Source: Ampelocalamus luodianensis
Taxonomy: Eukaryota > Streptophyta > Magnoliopsida > Poales > Poaceae
Length of the DNA stretch: 64,000 nucleotides
Direction: 5' to 3'
NCBI GenBank assembly: GCA_036346255.1
Contig: CM070639.1
Span: 3,296,001-3,360,000 of the forward strand
The notes under the pieces were generated by a model. The model worked only from the letters and a program-made list of their open reading frames with translations, made no database searches and was not told where the DNA came from. Made by a program: the position numbers and the translations under genes. Position 1 is the stretch's first letter. Each line of letters starts with the position of its first letter. Of the stretch, positions 1-11,721 are shown one piece after another.

Positions 1-678
1 CTCGGTCATGGACAACGCTCGGGGATTTCACATGAGGGGTAGTGTTCATAAAATGTGGGATTGGGAGCTGTGTGATCTCAATCACATGGCTATGTGAATC
101 AATCAGTTTAGCTGTGTGTCTTTGTGGAAACAACTGTTAAATTATTATTGCTTATTTGTTTTAACTTGCGCTTTCAATCTATTATTTGTATTAAATTGCA
201 AATGTTGCATTTCTGCAAAATAACCACAGAAGCCATTCCTTTGGAATTAGCCTGCATCTATATATTGCATTCTGTGGTATGATTTGCGAGTACGGTTGTG
301 TACTCACGCTTGTTGTAAAACTTGCGTCCAAACCTCTGTAGTGGAGGAGTCTTCTTTGCTTTGAGGAGGAGTTTGTGGAAGAAGGTTGATCGCTAGGTCA
401 TCGATCGATCGGTTGCTTGTGGTGTCTTGATTGGAGTTTGCGAGTTTATTTTCGTTCATTGCGCAAAGATTTCTTTAGTGTTAGCCCTGCGTGGCTTAAT
501 AAGTTGTAACCCCGACCTTAAGGTCAAAACTCTAAGTTGTTATTCAAACTATTCGTTTACGTTATATTTCGCTTGTGTGGATTGATATTCACCTATGTTA
601 CCGCTGTGTGCACTAGCGTGATCCTGGACTAGTGCAGAATACACAGAGGGTCCAGAATTGCATTTTTGGGTCCCGACA
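1..678 (+). mobile_element. 3' end of a long LTR (partial, cut by window edge)
   Basis: This stretch is closely similar to 46890-47562, the right-hand part of the complete LTR copy at 44411-47562. It ends in the same way, with GGGTCCCGACA. The shared stretches include the tract around 'cacgcttgttgtaaaacttgcg' type sequence, the GATCGATCGATCGG block and the 'ctagcgtgatcctggactag' block. The following five bases (TGTGT) would be its target duplication, but the left end is outside the window. No coding sequence is visible. Confidence 0.8.
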
Positions 679-941
679 TGTGTGCAGCAATCGCTTACGA
701 GGTAATGACCACATGTGTAGTACGCTCAGGCAGCCATCATCGAGTGTGTGGACTAGATGATCTTAGCCGGTTCTTCGCACACACACTGCGGACGTGAAAA
801 CTCTAGTGATATCGGTGCATCCTTCATAGAATAATTCGGGTAGGGTTTAGCCCTTTCTTCAAGCCACTTGCGCTTCCGCATAATCTTCACGTAGAAGTTC
901 GTTGATGAGTCCGACATCTCCTTCCTCTCAGTTGTGTGAAC
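679..941 (-). pseudogene. fragment of a transposon-type ORF, interrupted by the LTR that follows
   Basis: Read on the minus strand, 941-753 is open for about 60 codons and ends in a stop. The end contains a short Cys motif (QCVCEEP), and the open frame is entered from inside the neighbouring LTR. The compact basic segment followed by a CxC motif resembles the small zinc-binding C-terminal domains found in plant transposon proteins, but I could not assign a family. The LTR at 942-5764 inserted at its upstream side, so the original sequence continues at 5770. Confidence 0.25.
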
Positions 942-3900
942 TGTGAGACCCTGGTTTATTAAGCTTGTAATACTTAGCCTTCCATTGGCCCTAGCATCAC
1001 AAACCAAATAACCCATGCCTCGATGGACATGTGCTTCCTAGAAATACAGCACATATACATCTTTACAAAAGCATGCATCAATTCCATACATCATATTATA
1101 ACAAGTCTAGTAAACGACATACATAATAATAAGTTATTACAAAAGATGCTGACCGGCCAATGATAACAAGTATTAAATACCAGCGGAAGCAAAAGGTACC
1201 ATAAGATGGCTTTAACCAAAAGATGATCGGTTAGCCACATAACCACAGGGCAACCAACCGGGCCGCCAAGCTAGTCGTCCCACACATTGCCACAGCACAA
1301 CTCACAAAAGTGAGGCTCTTCGGGCTCACCTTCTTCCTCTGCAAACAACAAGCAATGCATATGAGTTCAATAATGTACTCGCAAGACTTACGAGTAACAA
1401 GCTTATATATAACTACATGTGAGCTGAATTCAAAGGAAATGGTTATATGGTCATTTGGACGCATAAAGTAATTTTCATTTGCAATAATGTAATAGATTAA
1501 AGGCAATTTAACAAATCAGTTTTTAAGCATTGAAATAACAGCGAGTAACAATAAGTAACAAGTAACCACCTAGAGGTGACTAACCCAATAGCCACCACAC
1601 ATAGCATGAATCCCTGATTCATACCACCCATCAAGTTTTAATTAAAAAGTTGTAGTCTAACTCTTGAAAAGCTTACCCAAGCGTGTCCATAACCTAGGAC
1701 AAGGCTATTCGAATAGTTTTAACCCTGCAGGGGTGTACCAATGTACCCACACTCCAGACCGCCTTTTTGCCACATGATTTAGCACACTTCCTTTGGTATG
1801 CCGGCACGGCTAAGTCCTACGAGACGTTTCCAATATTGTGCATCAACTACGAGCCACTCGTATAGATAGCAACACATACGTTTACATTGTAAAGCCGAAA
1901 AGATAACTACCCGTCGGGGTAAAGCTTTTCGGACAACTACAATGCTCCCACACATAAATCATCTTATTTTACCACAACACAACGCACACACGCCCTCCTG
2001 CAACTCGTAGCTAACACACGCCAAAGTACTAAGTCAAGAGAGGTCCCATACCCTGTAGTGTGGTTAGCACGCACAAATTGCCTGGATAACAGGTACTCAC
2101 AAGATGTTCGATCCTTAATCGACTTGGGCACCATTCCAGTCACACCCAAAATCACATCATCTTACCATTGTGCCCAAGTCCAAATTGTTTTGTTTTCAGT
2201 TTTAGTTTTGCAATTTAAACATAATACAAAGCTGAAATATAGAGATCATAATAAGTTTGTATGATCAAGGTTATCGACAAGTCGATAACCACTCATTTCT
2301 ACCGATAACTAAAGCACGACTAAGTATTTCAACTCGTACTACTAAGTGACAAGGGCTCATCCAACGAACCCAAAATCACAGCAAATAACCCTAGGCTCAG
2401 TAGTAGAGGATAAACAGTTGCCTACTAATAATGCATCTAATGGGTTAACTATCGACAATAGTTAAAACAACATAGCAATGCATACGTAGAATTTGCAAGC
2501 AATATATTAGAATTTGAAATTAATAGGATCAACATGATCAAATGAATGCTACATCTGCTTGCCTTGCTGGAGGGCAGAGTCTGGCTGCTGTGCATCAGAT
2601 TCAAGATCAATACTATCTTCGGAACCTAACGCGAAAAGACGATAAAACCAATAAGAACGAAGAACACCAAATAAAATCCAACAGGCAAAAGTCATTCAAA
2701 ACTAATGAAATTTATACAGCAGCAAGATATTGATTTTAGACAATTTTAGGAATAAGAATTACTGCATTTGAACTAAGCATGCAAAAGTTATGGCTAAAAC
2801 AATTTCTCTCAGCCTGTTAATTCACTAAATTAATTATTGGTACTGTTCATGGCATAAATTTTTAGAATGATCTGGAACTTAAAATTTTTACAGCATGTAG
2901 ATATTGATATCCTAAGAACAACAAAGTTGAGTTTACTCAAATTGGGGTTAAAATGAATTAATTATGATTTTTTCTAAGTTGTAAATCTAGCACATGTTAC
3001 TTTTCAGAACTGAAATCATGATCAAAACCTATTTCATGTTAAAGTATGCTAACAGAGGAAATTAACAAGATTGAGTTTGCACATTTTAGAGTTATACAGA
3101 AAAAGATATGCATTTTACAAGTTTTTAAACAATTTCTGGTATATTCTAAAATGGCTGAAATCTAATTAACATTATTTACAAAATTTTATGGCACAGAACA
3201 ATGTCTAAAAGCATTTTTATATTAAACCTTAGTCAAACATGAATTTAACCCCAATGGAATCATCTAAAAAGGATTTAAAATGAATTAGTTAAGAGTTTTC
3301 AAAGTTTAATATAATTTTTAGTTGATAAATAAAGGCTTACCGAAATATAATCAAACTTATCAGAAATAAATTAACGTGGACGAACGTGGGCCCTTGATGC
3401 GAAATCTAACGGCCCGCGCGTATGGAAAATAGCGCATGCGCGCGATCAAAAGGAGCTCACCGTTGGATCTAAATCCAACGGTCTACGAGGATTGGGCAGT
3501 TCAGGCGACGCGAACGCCACGATCAACCACAGCCGTAGATCTCAAGATGGAGGGCTCAGAGCGCGGCGCACTCCGGGTGACCCGAATGTCCCACTCAATC
3601 CCAGCTGCTCATCGCGAGATGGACAACCCGCGCGATTGGGAGCTTGGGTGGTCCGAACGGCCCCTCGATCTGAGCCACAGATCTAGAGGTGGACGGCTCA
3701 CGCAATTTGGGACGTTCGGGGACCCGAAAGTCCCAGAAGATCTAGGCCGCAGATCTTGAAATCGACGGTCCATGATGCTTGCGAATAACACATGAGGGTT
3801 TGAAGTGCTCGGGGAGTGCTAAATGCGTGGGCCCACATGGCAGTGACACCAGAGGCACTTTCAGACACATTTATTTGTTAAGACAACGATTAATGATAAT

Positions 3901-5764
3901 CATTAGCATTAATGATGTCTTAACGACAAATCCCAGCGACGACTTCGTCTGGCAAAAGCCCGAGAGCAAAAGAAGGCTTGCCGCCGCCGGCTCCGGCCAC
4001 GGCGGCGCGACCTAAAGGCTAAAATGGGTTCGCAATAACTTTGCGGACCCGATGGTGATGATCTCGACGGCGGCGACGGCCTAGAACGCCGGCGAGCCGG
4101 AAAAGAACGGTGGGGACAAGTTCTGCCAAAAACGGAAATGGCAAAAAGCTCCGCCGCATTCCAAAGAAGCGTGTGCCACAGCGTCTAGGGACTAATAAGA
4201 AGCTACCTTAAGCAAGATGAGCTTCAAAGATGATCGGAGGAGCTTGGTCAGCAGAGGAGGTCGCTGGAGTTGAAGAAGATGAAGTGAAAATAGAAACCTG
4301 AGTCAAAATTGAACACCACTGGTGGTCAAAATAGCTTCATTAAAGCTCAGAGAAGCTCCACAAGCAAATATTTGAGAAAGGAAACTCTTGCCAGAGCTGG
4401 AGAAGAAAAGGGATGATTTCGGCCGAATTTGAACAAACCACAGATTTGACAAATCCTGAGAATGAGACCCAAAATTGAGTTAGGGGAAATGCATAGGAGG
4501 TTAAAGAGCTCAAAAGGGAATAAGAAGAAATGAAGATGAACCATTGGAGCACCAAAGCCACCAACAGAGCTCCACGGGTCAACAATGGCGAGCTGGGAAT
4601 TACAGTGATTTTTTGAGCTCAACACATAGGGAGTGAGCTGGGGGAGTGGGAGAGGTTCAAAGGAGGAGCTCAGAGGCTTTTTGAAGCTAACAAACACGGC
4701 ACAAGGAAAAAGGGGGCCCTCGCGGTGAGCTACGACGAGCTCAGCTCAAGGTACAGCCAAGGACCGACAGGAATGATGGGCAGGTAAGGAGCACAATCGT
4801 GGGCGGAGCACTGAGAGTCAATAATTGCCCCCGACCGGAGAGACGAGGACGGAACGTTGGAAAAGACTAGGTCACTGCTCACTATCGAATGCACGACGCG
4901 AGGAAGAAGAAGACCAGAAAACATTAGGGTGATCGTGAGCCGATGTATTGAGAATGAACGGCTCAGATCGCCCAAAGCTTCTGAGGTTCAAAACAAAAGA
5001 AAAACATCGCGAGTGTTGGTTCTACAATGGACGGTCACGATTGAAGGTGACAACCGGGTGACCCGAACATCCCAATTCATCTGGACGGTCAGATCTTGAT
5101 CCAACGGTCAAAATGATTTGGCGCGATCGCGAGGTCTGAACGTTCACACGAACGAGGGCCATGCGATACAGATCCAAAGGTTGGGATTGAATGCGCGTTT
5201 TAAGTGAGCCCGGGTGCAGTTAGTTGACTGAGCCAAGTCAAGTGGCTCGAGCCGAGACTGGTCCGCACCCAAGGAACAGTGAAACCTGGTTTTGGGTTTT
5301 TAAACTGAGCTGAGACTTTGAGGAATTTTTAGGGATAGCAAATTAACTTCAAAAATTCTGAAATTTTTACAGGAGCTTGCTAACTTAGATATTAACCTTG
5401 TATAAAATTTTCAGAGGTTTTTATGCAATGCATTTTTCTTCAAAAATTCTGCAAGGTTCTGGTTTAGGAGTTTGACTGCCCTCTAAAAATATTCAAACAA
5501 TTTCTAAAAATTGTGAAATTTTTCAGAGGGGTCACATACCATCCCTAGAACTTGGGGAAATATTTTCAAGAGATGATCACAAGATTTGACAAGATCGTTT
5601 TTGGAAGACAAGGTTTTGAATCAAAAGACTTGTGACTTTGTATTTCCATAATTTTTGTACAAGAATTGTTTAGAACATACAGGGAATACAAGATGTAAGA
5701 AAAAGTTTTAATTTCTACTCATTTCCTTACATTTGAAATACAAGTCCAAAATTGGGATACTACA
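942..5764 (-). mobile_element. long solo LTR (4.8 kb), minus sense
   Basis: It begins TGTGAGACCC and ends GGGATACTACA, so it has TG...CA ends when read from either side. It is flanked by the perfect 5-bp duplication TGAAC (937-941 and 5765-5769). Internal blocks are shared with the copies at 6275-10601 and 36572-40154, for example the CTATTCGAATAG block near 1706 and the 'accctgcagg' block near 1722. I found no direct terminal repeats inside it, no primer-binding site, no polypurine tract and no gag or pol frame. The best reading is a solo LTR left by recombination between the two LTRs of a long-LTR gypsy-type element. The short ORFs inside it are not convincing. Confidence 0.8.
3877..3924. 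repeat. near-perfect 48-bp palindrome
   Basis: GTTAAGACA at the left pairs with TGTCTTAAC at the right. The interior (ATTAATGATAATCATTAG and so on) is also self-complementary, giving an AT-rich hairpin inside the solo LTR at the junction with its GC-rich half. TTTGT/ACAAA just outside extends the pairing imperfectly. Confidence 0.7.
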
Positions 5765-6014
5765 TGAACCAAGCTTTGATGGGGTATTAGGTATGGTGTT
5801 GTGGTGTTCTCCTCCAACTCTCTTCTCCCCCAGTTCTCTTCTCCCCCTTTTATAATGTGTCATTTCAGTTCTCTATAGTCATCATCATCGTCCTCCGTGG
5901 TCATGTTCTAGATGCTCCCACCAGGTAGACCATATCCGACGCTACCAGCAATGCTACCCCCAGTGTTTGCCCCCCTCCCATCGATCATTGTGCCTCTTTT
6001 CCTCCTGCCACCAC

Positions 6015-6189
6015 TAGGGGTGCAAACGGAGTGGATAATTTTCGACCGACCGGTTGAAGGCTCGCGGACCGAATATGAGATGAAAAAATGGGTATCCAGC
6101 ACTATCCGTGTTCGATTCCGATAAAAAAAAAACGAAATAGAATACATGATGAGCGATATCCGTCCGTATCCGCTCCGATTACACCCCTG
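6015..6189. mobile_element. hAT-type MITE, 175 bp
   Basis: The terminal inverted repeats are TAGGGGTGCAAACGGAG on the left and CTCCGATTACACCCCTG on the right. The flanking 8-mers are GCCACCAC and GCCACTAG, so the 8-bp duplication is imperfect (6 of 8). Size, TIR sequence type and duplication length fit non-autonomous hAT elements. The flanking 5765-6014 and 6190-6274 hold no gene that I can support. Confidence 0.7.
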
Positions 6190-6274
6190 GCCACTAGACC
6201 CAAAAACTAACTCATTCGCCGATGGCCAAATCTGGGGCCAGTGGCACCCTCACCGCTCCATCGTTGGTCCCACC

Positions 6275-9200
6275 TGTGGGGACCCCGGGATTTATTTAAC
6301 TCGTAATACTTTAGCAAGCATTACCAATTAAATAAAACCCGCCCCGAGACATGTATACTTCCCAGAAGTGCAGTATACATACCCCGATACAAACGTAAGC
6401 ATCAATTCCATTCATCACATAGAACCAAAACATTACAGACGGAGAAAAGACATACATTAATTAAACAGAGTCACTACAAAAGGGGGGCCTTTCAGCCAAA
6501 TGACAATAAGCACAAAAGTAACTAGGCAATGAAACAAAGCGCCATAAGATGGTGAACCAAAGAGCCAACCGGTGTGCCTTTACCCACAAGGCAACCGACC
6601 GGACCGAAGCTACTCGCTCTCCCAACCCAAGCACATCTCGCGAAGTACCTTGACTTACGAGCAACCTCTCTCGCAACAAAAGATTAGCATGCAAAGCATG
6701 TGAGTACATCAACTTGTACTGCAAGATCGGCGTGTGAGATAACGAGAACTATAATGTAGCTATATGCAGTTGTTTAATTGGAGGCCATATGGTTTATTTA
6801 AGCATAAAGCAACATTTATTTGCAATAATGTAATACATTTAAAAGCAAGTTTACAATTCATTTTAAAGGTTCAAATAATCGCATAGCGACCAAGTATACA
6901 ATAAGTAAAAGAGCACCAACACTGGAAGTGACTACCAAGTCACCACAACAATAGCATGAACTCCCGTTCATACCACCCGTCAAGTTTTAAGTTTTTAAAC
7001 AGGTTATAACACTAGCTCTTGAAAAGCTTACCCAAGCGCGTCCATAACCTAGGACGAGGCTATTCGAATAGATTTATCCCTGCAGGGTGTACCACTTTAC
7101 CCACACTTCGGACCGCCTTTAAGCCACATGATTCAGCCCACTACCGTAGGTAGGCCGCACGCTAAGTCCTACGAGACTTTTCCAATATTGTGTACTAGGC
7201 ACGACCGCTCGGATGGACCGAAATCCATACGCTCGTTGCCCGGCCGAAAAGACAAGCGCCACAAAGGCCCGGCTTTTTCTGGACAAGCGCAACGCTCCCA
7301 ATCAACAAAAACCACCTGCCACCCGCCCTAGCACACGCCAAAGTACTCGGTCAAGAGGGGTTCCATATGCCCCTAGTGTGGTTAGTACGCAAATAAATGC
7401 CTAAGTAACGGGGACTCACAAGATGCTCGGTCCTTAATTGACACGGGCACCAATCCGATCACACCCAAGAAAGAATCACACCAACATACCATTGTGCCCG
7501 TGAAACCAATTTTTCATTTTTAGTTTTGTTTTTAAATGGATTTGCAAAATTAATCAGGGCACCAAACACCAAGTGTTGGATAATAAGAGTAATAGTAGTT
7601 GTGTGATCCAGACCACCGACAGAGTCGATGATCGCCCCAGACTACCGACACTAAGCATGGCTAAGCAATATAATACGTGACTACTAAGTGATGAGGGCCC
7701 CACCATGAACCCTAACCACAGCAAATAACCTAGGCTCATGTAGTAGAGGAATAAACATTTAGCTACAGGGGATGCAACTAAAGGATTTCTAACCATAATT
7801 TAACACCAATTAGCAATGCATACATACAATTGAAGCAAAGTATTAAACTTTGAAAATAATAGGATTAAGGGGATATGATCAAACTGCTTGCCTGGCTGCT
7901 GTTGCTCAAGAGGTTGCTCTGATGTGCTATCGGGCTCAACGAACTCTTCGTCACCTAATCGCATAAGCAAATACACGGCAAAAGAGCAATAAGGCAATAA
8001 ACCCTAATCACAAAATTTGAGCAAAAAGCAACCAAAAGACACAAAAATTATACACAAGGTAAAACCAGCACCTATCTAGACATAGAATCTGGAAAAACTC
8101 AATTTGGATTTTTGGAGCAAAATATATTAAGGAAATAGCTATTTTCGGCCATTTTTATTTTACTGTAGCAAAAATATTTTCCCTAATGATTTTGGAGCTG
8201 AAATTTTTATGGTAGCTAGCTACTGGTAGAGTGATAGCCCATATAAAATTTCAGGTCATTTGGAGTTATATTGCAAAAGTTATGATTTTTATGATTTTAA
8301 CAACAGTAGAATTTATGAAACTAATTTTCCTAGCAATTAGACTATCAGAGGAAACTACTCCCATTGGATTCATACAAAATGAGCTATAGATAAAAAGATA
8401 TGCATTTTACAAGTTTGTTAAAAGTTCTGAAAAACAGTATTAAGTTCACTTGTTTACTATTTTTGAAAATGGTTTTCCAGGTTTGATCATAGCCTGAAAC
8501 TATTTTTATAATTAAGTTCAAGTTATATGGAAGTTAACAAAATTGGAATCATCTAAGTTGGAGCTAAGACGACAAAGATATGAAAATGAGAAGGCACTAA
8601 CATTTTTCTGTTTTGAGACTTGGCCAAACCGAAAGTTTTCTACTCATAACGACGTGGGCGCATATGAGCCGTTGATTCGAATCGGACGGCTCAGATCGTC
8701 CGGGTTCAAACTCTGCGCTGAGGCGAGGACGCTGACCGCTCATCTCGAGATGGGCGGCCCGCAGAGCCACGTCGCCGGCAGCTGCCGCTCGTCCGACAAC
8801 AGAGCCGCAGAACTCGAGCTCGCCGGGCGTGTCGCGGCGAGGAGCTCGATGCGAGTCGGGAAGGAGCTAAAGCGACACCTACTTCTATTGCGCCGGATGG
8901 CACCGCGTCGAGGCCAATGGTGGCGGGCGCGGCGCGCGGCGCGAGGCGGAGGGTGTGCTACGGCAAACGAAAACAAAGAACCGGGCGACTACGCGCAAAT
9001 GGGCGAGTGCACAAGCTACAACGAGGTCCTAAGGACTTAACGCGACGGTAGGAGACCAAATGGTAGCGGCGGCGAGCCGAGGTTAACGACGGCGGCGGCG
9101 CGACCGCAACAAGGAACCACGGCCATGGTGCGCAAAAGCGAAAGAGGAGGTGCTTAAGCTCACCGGGGCCTCGGGAAGATGATGACGCGTCGACGGCCGA

Positions 9201-10601
9201 GGAGGCGGGCGGCCGGCGACGAAGACCGGCGGCGATGCTAGGAGGTCCGACGGTGCGGCAAGAACTGGGAGACATTGAGCCCCAATGAGTGGTGGCACCG
9301 GATAGAGGAGGCACCGAGGATGCTCTCGGAGCAAAAGATCGGAGGAGGAAGCCCTACCGGACTTGAGAACGAAAGGGCACCGGCGGCGGAGGAAAAACTC
9401 AAATCCACGAGGTTCCTTCCTCTCACACTGAAATTGGATGAGGCGTAAGCTTCACCAAGGGTGAGGAAGCGGCAGGACAACAGAGGGGCACGAGATCCAC
9501 CGGAGCACAAGCTTCACTCGGAGCTCCAAGCTTGGCAATGGCGCCGGCCGCGATTGGGGCGCTGAGGCTCTCGGTGCTCGGTGGGTGCAAGCGAGTGCGG
9601 AAGAGGCGAAAGGGGTCAAGCGAAAGGCGAGGGCTTAAGAAGGCGGGAGGACCAGGATCAACGGTGGCTCGCCTCGGTGCTGCTTGCGCGCGCGAGGTCG
9701 CTGCGGCGGCGGAGCGGTGAAAAGGCGCAACGACGACCGGCGCGGCTCAGCGGCAAGCATTAAATGCTCGGCGGCCGTTGGCGGGGCGCCGAGAGGTGAC
9801 GCACGGAGGACCCCTCCATGCTCCGGCTTCGCCACGCCGCGAGAGGCGGGGAGGCCGAAGGAAGGAGGCGCGGGGCGCGCCGATTTTCATCGGACGGCTC
9901 GCGCGCACCACGCCTCGCGCGTTGGCTAAGCAGAGACCGCACGATGGAGATCTAACGGCTAACACCGAGCCACGTCGGCGAGTCCATCACCGAGCGGTAT
10001 AGTTAAGGGACTCGATCGAGCCAAGCGCTCGAGCCCGAGTCGAGTTCTAGCCCGAGAACGATGACTCGGTTTAGGTTTTTGATTTTAGACTGGAATTTTG
10101 GAGGATTTAATTGGAGTATCAAACGAACTCCAAATTTGATGAAATTTTAACTGAAGCTAAAGGGTTAGATGATTTATCTCCCCTAAAATTTTCAGAAGTT
10201 TTTGTGCATTAAATTTTATATTAAAAATTTCAGAAGTGATAAACTGGGGTTTGACCAATTTAAAAATGGGTTTGACCTGAGCCAAAGATGGCTCAAATAA
10301 ATTCTAAAAATCTGGGAAAAATTCAGGGGTGCACAATACCACCCCAAGAATTTATGATAAAAGTTTGAAAAGTTTTGGACTTGAGACAACACTCAAAAAT
10401 GTTTTTGACTCGAGTTGAACTATGAATTTGAAGGTTCAATTTATGAATTTTCTTTACAAGAAATATAACAATAATTCTAGGAGGTGAAGATGTGTGAAAA
10501 GTTTCAAAATGTACACATTTTGATACATTTGAAACATGAACCCAGTGTTAGGTTACAGTTTGACACACACACCTTATTAGGGTCATTTTGGGGCTGTTAC
10601 A
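6275..10601 (-). mobile_element. long solo LTR (4.3 kb), minus sense
   Basis: It begins TGTGGGGACCCC, ends GGGGCTGTTACA, and is flanked by the perfect 5-bp duplication CCACC (6270-6274 and 10602-10606). It is alignable with the copy at 942-5764 over its first ~1.6 kb (the 'tcgtaatactt' block, the CTATTCGAATAG block near 7064). The second half is very GC-rich (8640-10000), as in the other copies, which creates long spurious ORFs on both strands. No retroviral-type domains, internal LTR duplication or primer site were seen. Confidence 0.8.
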
Positions 10602-11200
10602 CCACCTTCTACCTAATGCTACGGTCGGAGGGACTAGTAAACCCAAAAGTCTAACTGAGATTGATGGCTCACATCCCGTGCTCAGTCGCCGGCCGGAGAA
10701 TAAGCATCATCGACTTTATCGTTTTATGTTGTCACTTGTAGTTTTATGAACGAAAATGCTTTGCGTACGACTGCTTGGCGAGCCCGCCCGCGTCGCCTCG
10801 GCCTGCCCGCGCCTCCGCCCGGCCGCCTCCCTCCTCCTTGGATGCGTTGTACGAGTATCAGACGTGAAAATATCATGTGTATAACATTGCTCTTTTATGA
10901 ATTATCAAAGGTATAAGAATGTTTACGAATAGCAATCAACTGTTACGAAAATCATTAGCAAACAATTTTTTTCTGCCAACGGAAAAAAAATACATCGAAC
11001 ATTGCTATCCTTTTCCCATTGTCGTCATCCGGAGACTCTGTAACAACGTGACGAAAGGAAAGGAGAGAGAAGGCAGAAGTGAGACCGACGCAACGCAAGC
11101 GACGCCTCCCCTCCCGTCGTCTCCAACCTCTCATCCGTCTCGACCCAAATAAATCCAACCCAAAACCACCGCTGTTTATTCGTCAATAACTAATCAATTA
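10602..11200. other. intergenic region upstream of the LSD1-type gene
   Basis: No convincing coding sequence. The pyrimidine-rich, C/T-dense stretch from about 11200 onward looks like the transcribed 5' leader of the next gene. I could not place a TATA box with confidence. Confidence 0.5.
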
Positions 11201-11721
11201 ATTTATTACCATTTCCTCCGCAAGACCCGTCTCGAGGGACCCGTCCGTCCTAGATCGGTGGCGCCTCCATCCTCCTCTCCCGCAATTTTTCCCCCTTGCT
11301 TTCCCCGATTGATTCCTCGAGGGATTTATTGTCTTCTCCTCCTGCGGTTCTTGAGGTAAGCACCAAATCCGATGCTTTACATGTTCTTTTGTCGATTGGG
11401 GTAGGGATTTCGTCCCGGGATCTCATCGCGTCGATTTCTTGGAGAAATCGATGTGGGATTAGAGGGTATGTGTGCGTAGGATTTGGGTTCTTTCAAAGTT
11501 GGAGCTTTTCCTGATGATTTATAGCTCCCCGTGCCTGTGGGCGTTAATCTTGGGCAATCTAGTCTCTTTTCGACGCAGACGGTTGTTATCTGGTTGGTAG
11601 CCATTTGATAGAACAGGGATAGGATGTGTTGGATGATAGGATTCGGATGGAACAGTGGTAGGATAGGGATTGTTTGATTGTGTACTGCTTTGCGCTGATT
11701 GTTGGTCGGAATCTTGCAGGC

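Noticed and set aside
8543..9040. 165-codon plus-strand ORF
   Set aside because: It lies wholly inside the long solo LTR at 6275-10601, is Arg-rich from GC-rich DNA, and has overlapping open frames on both strands.
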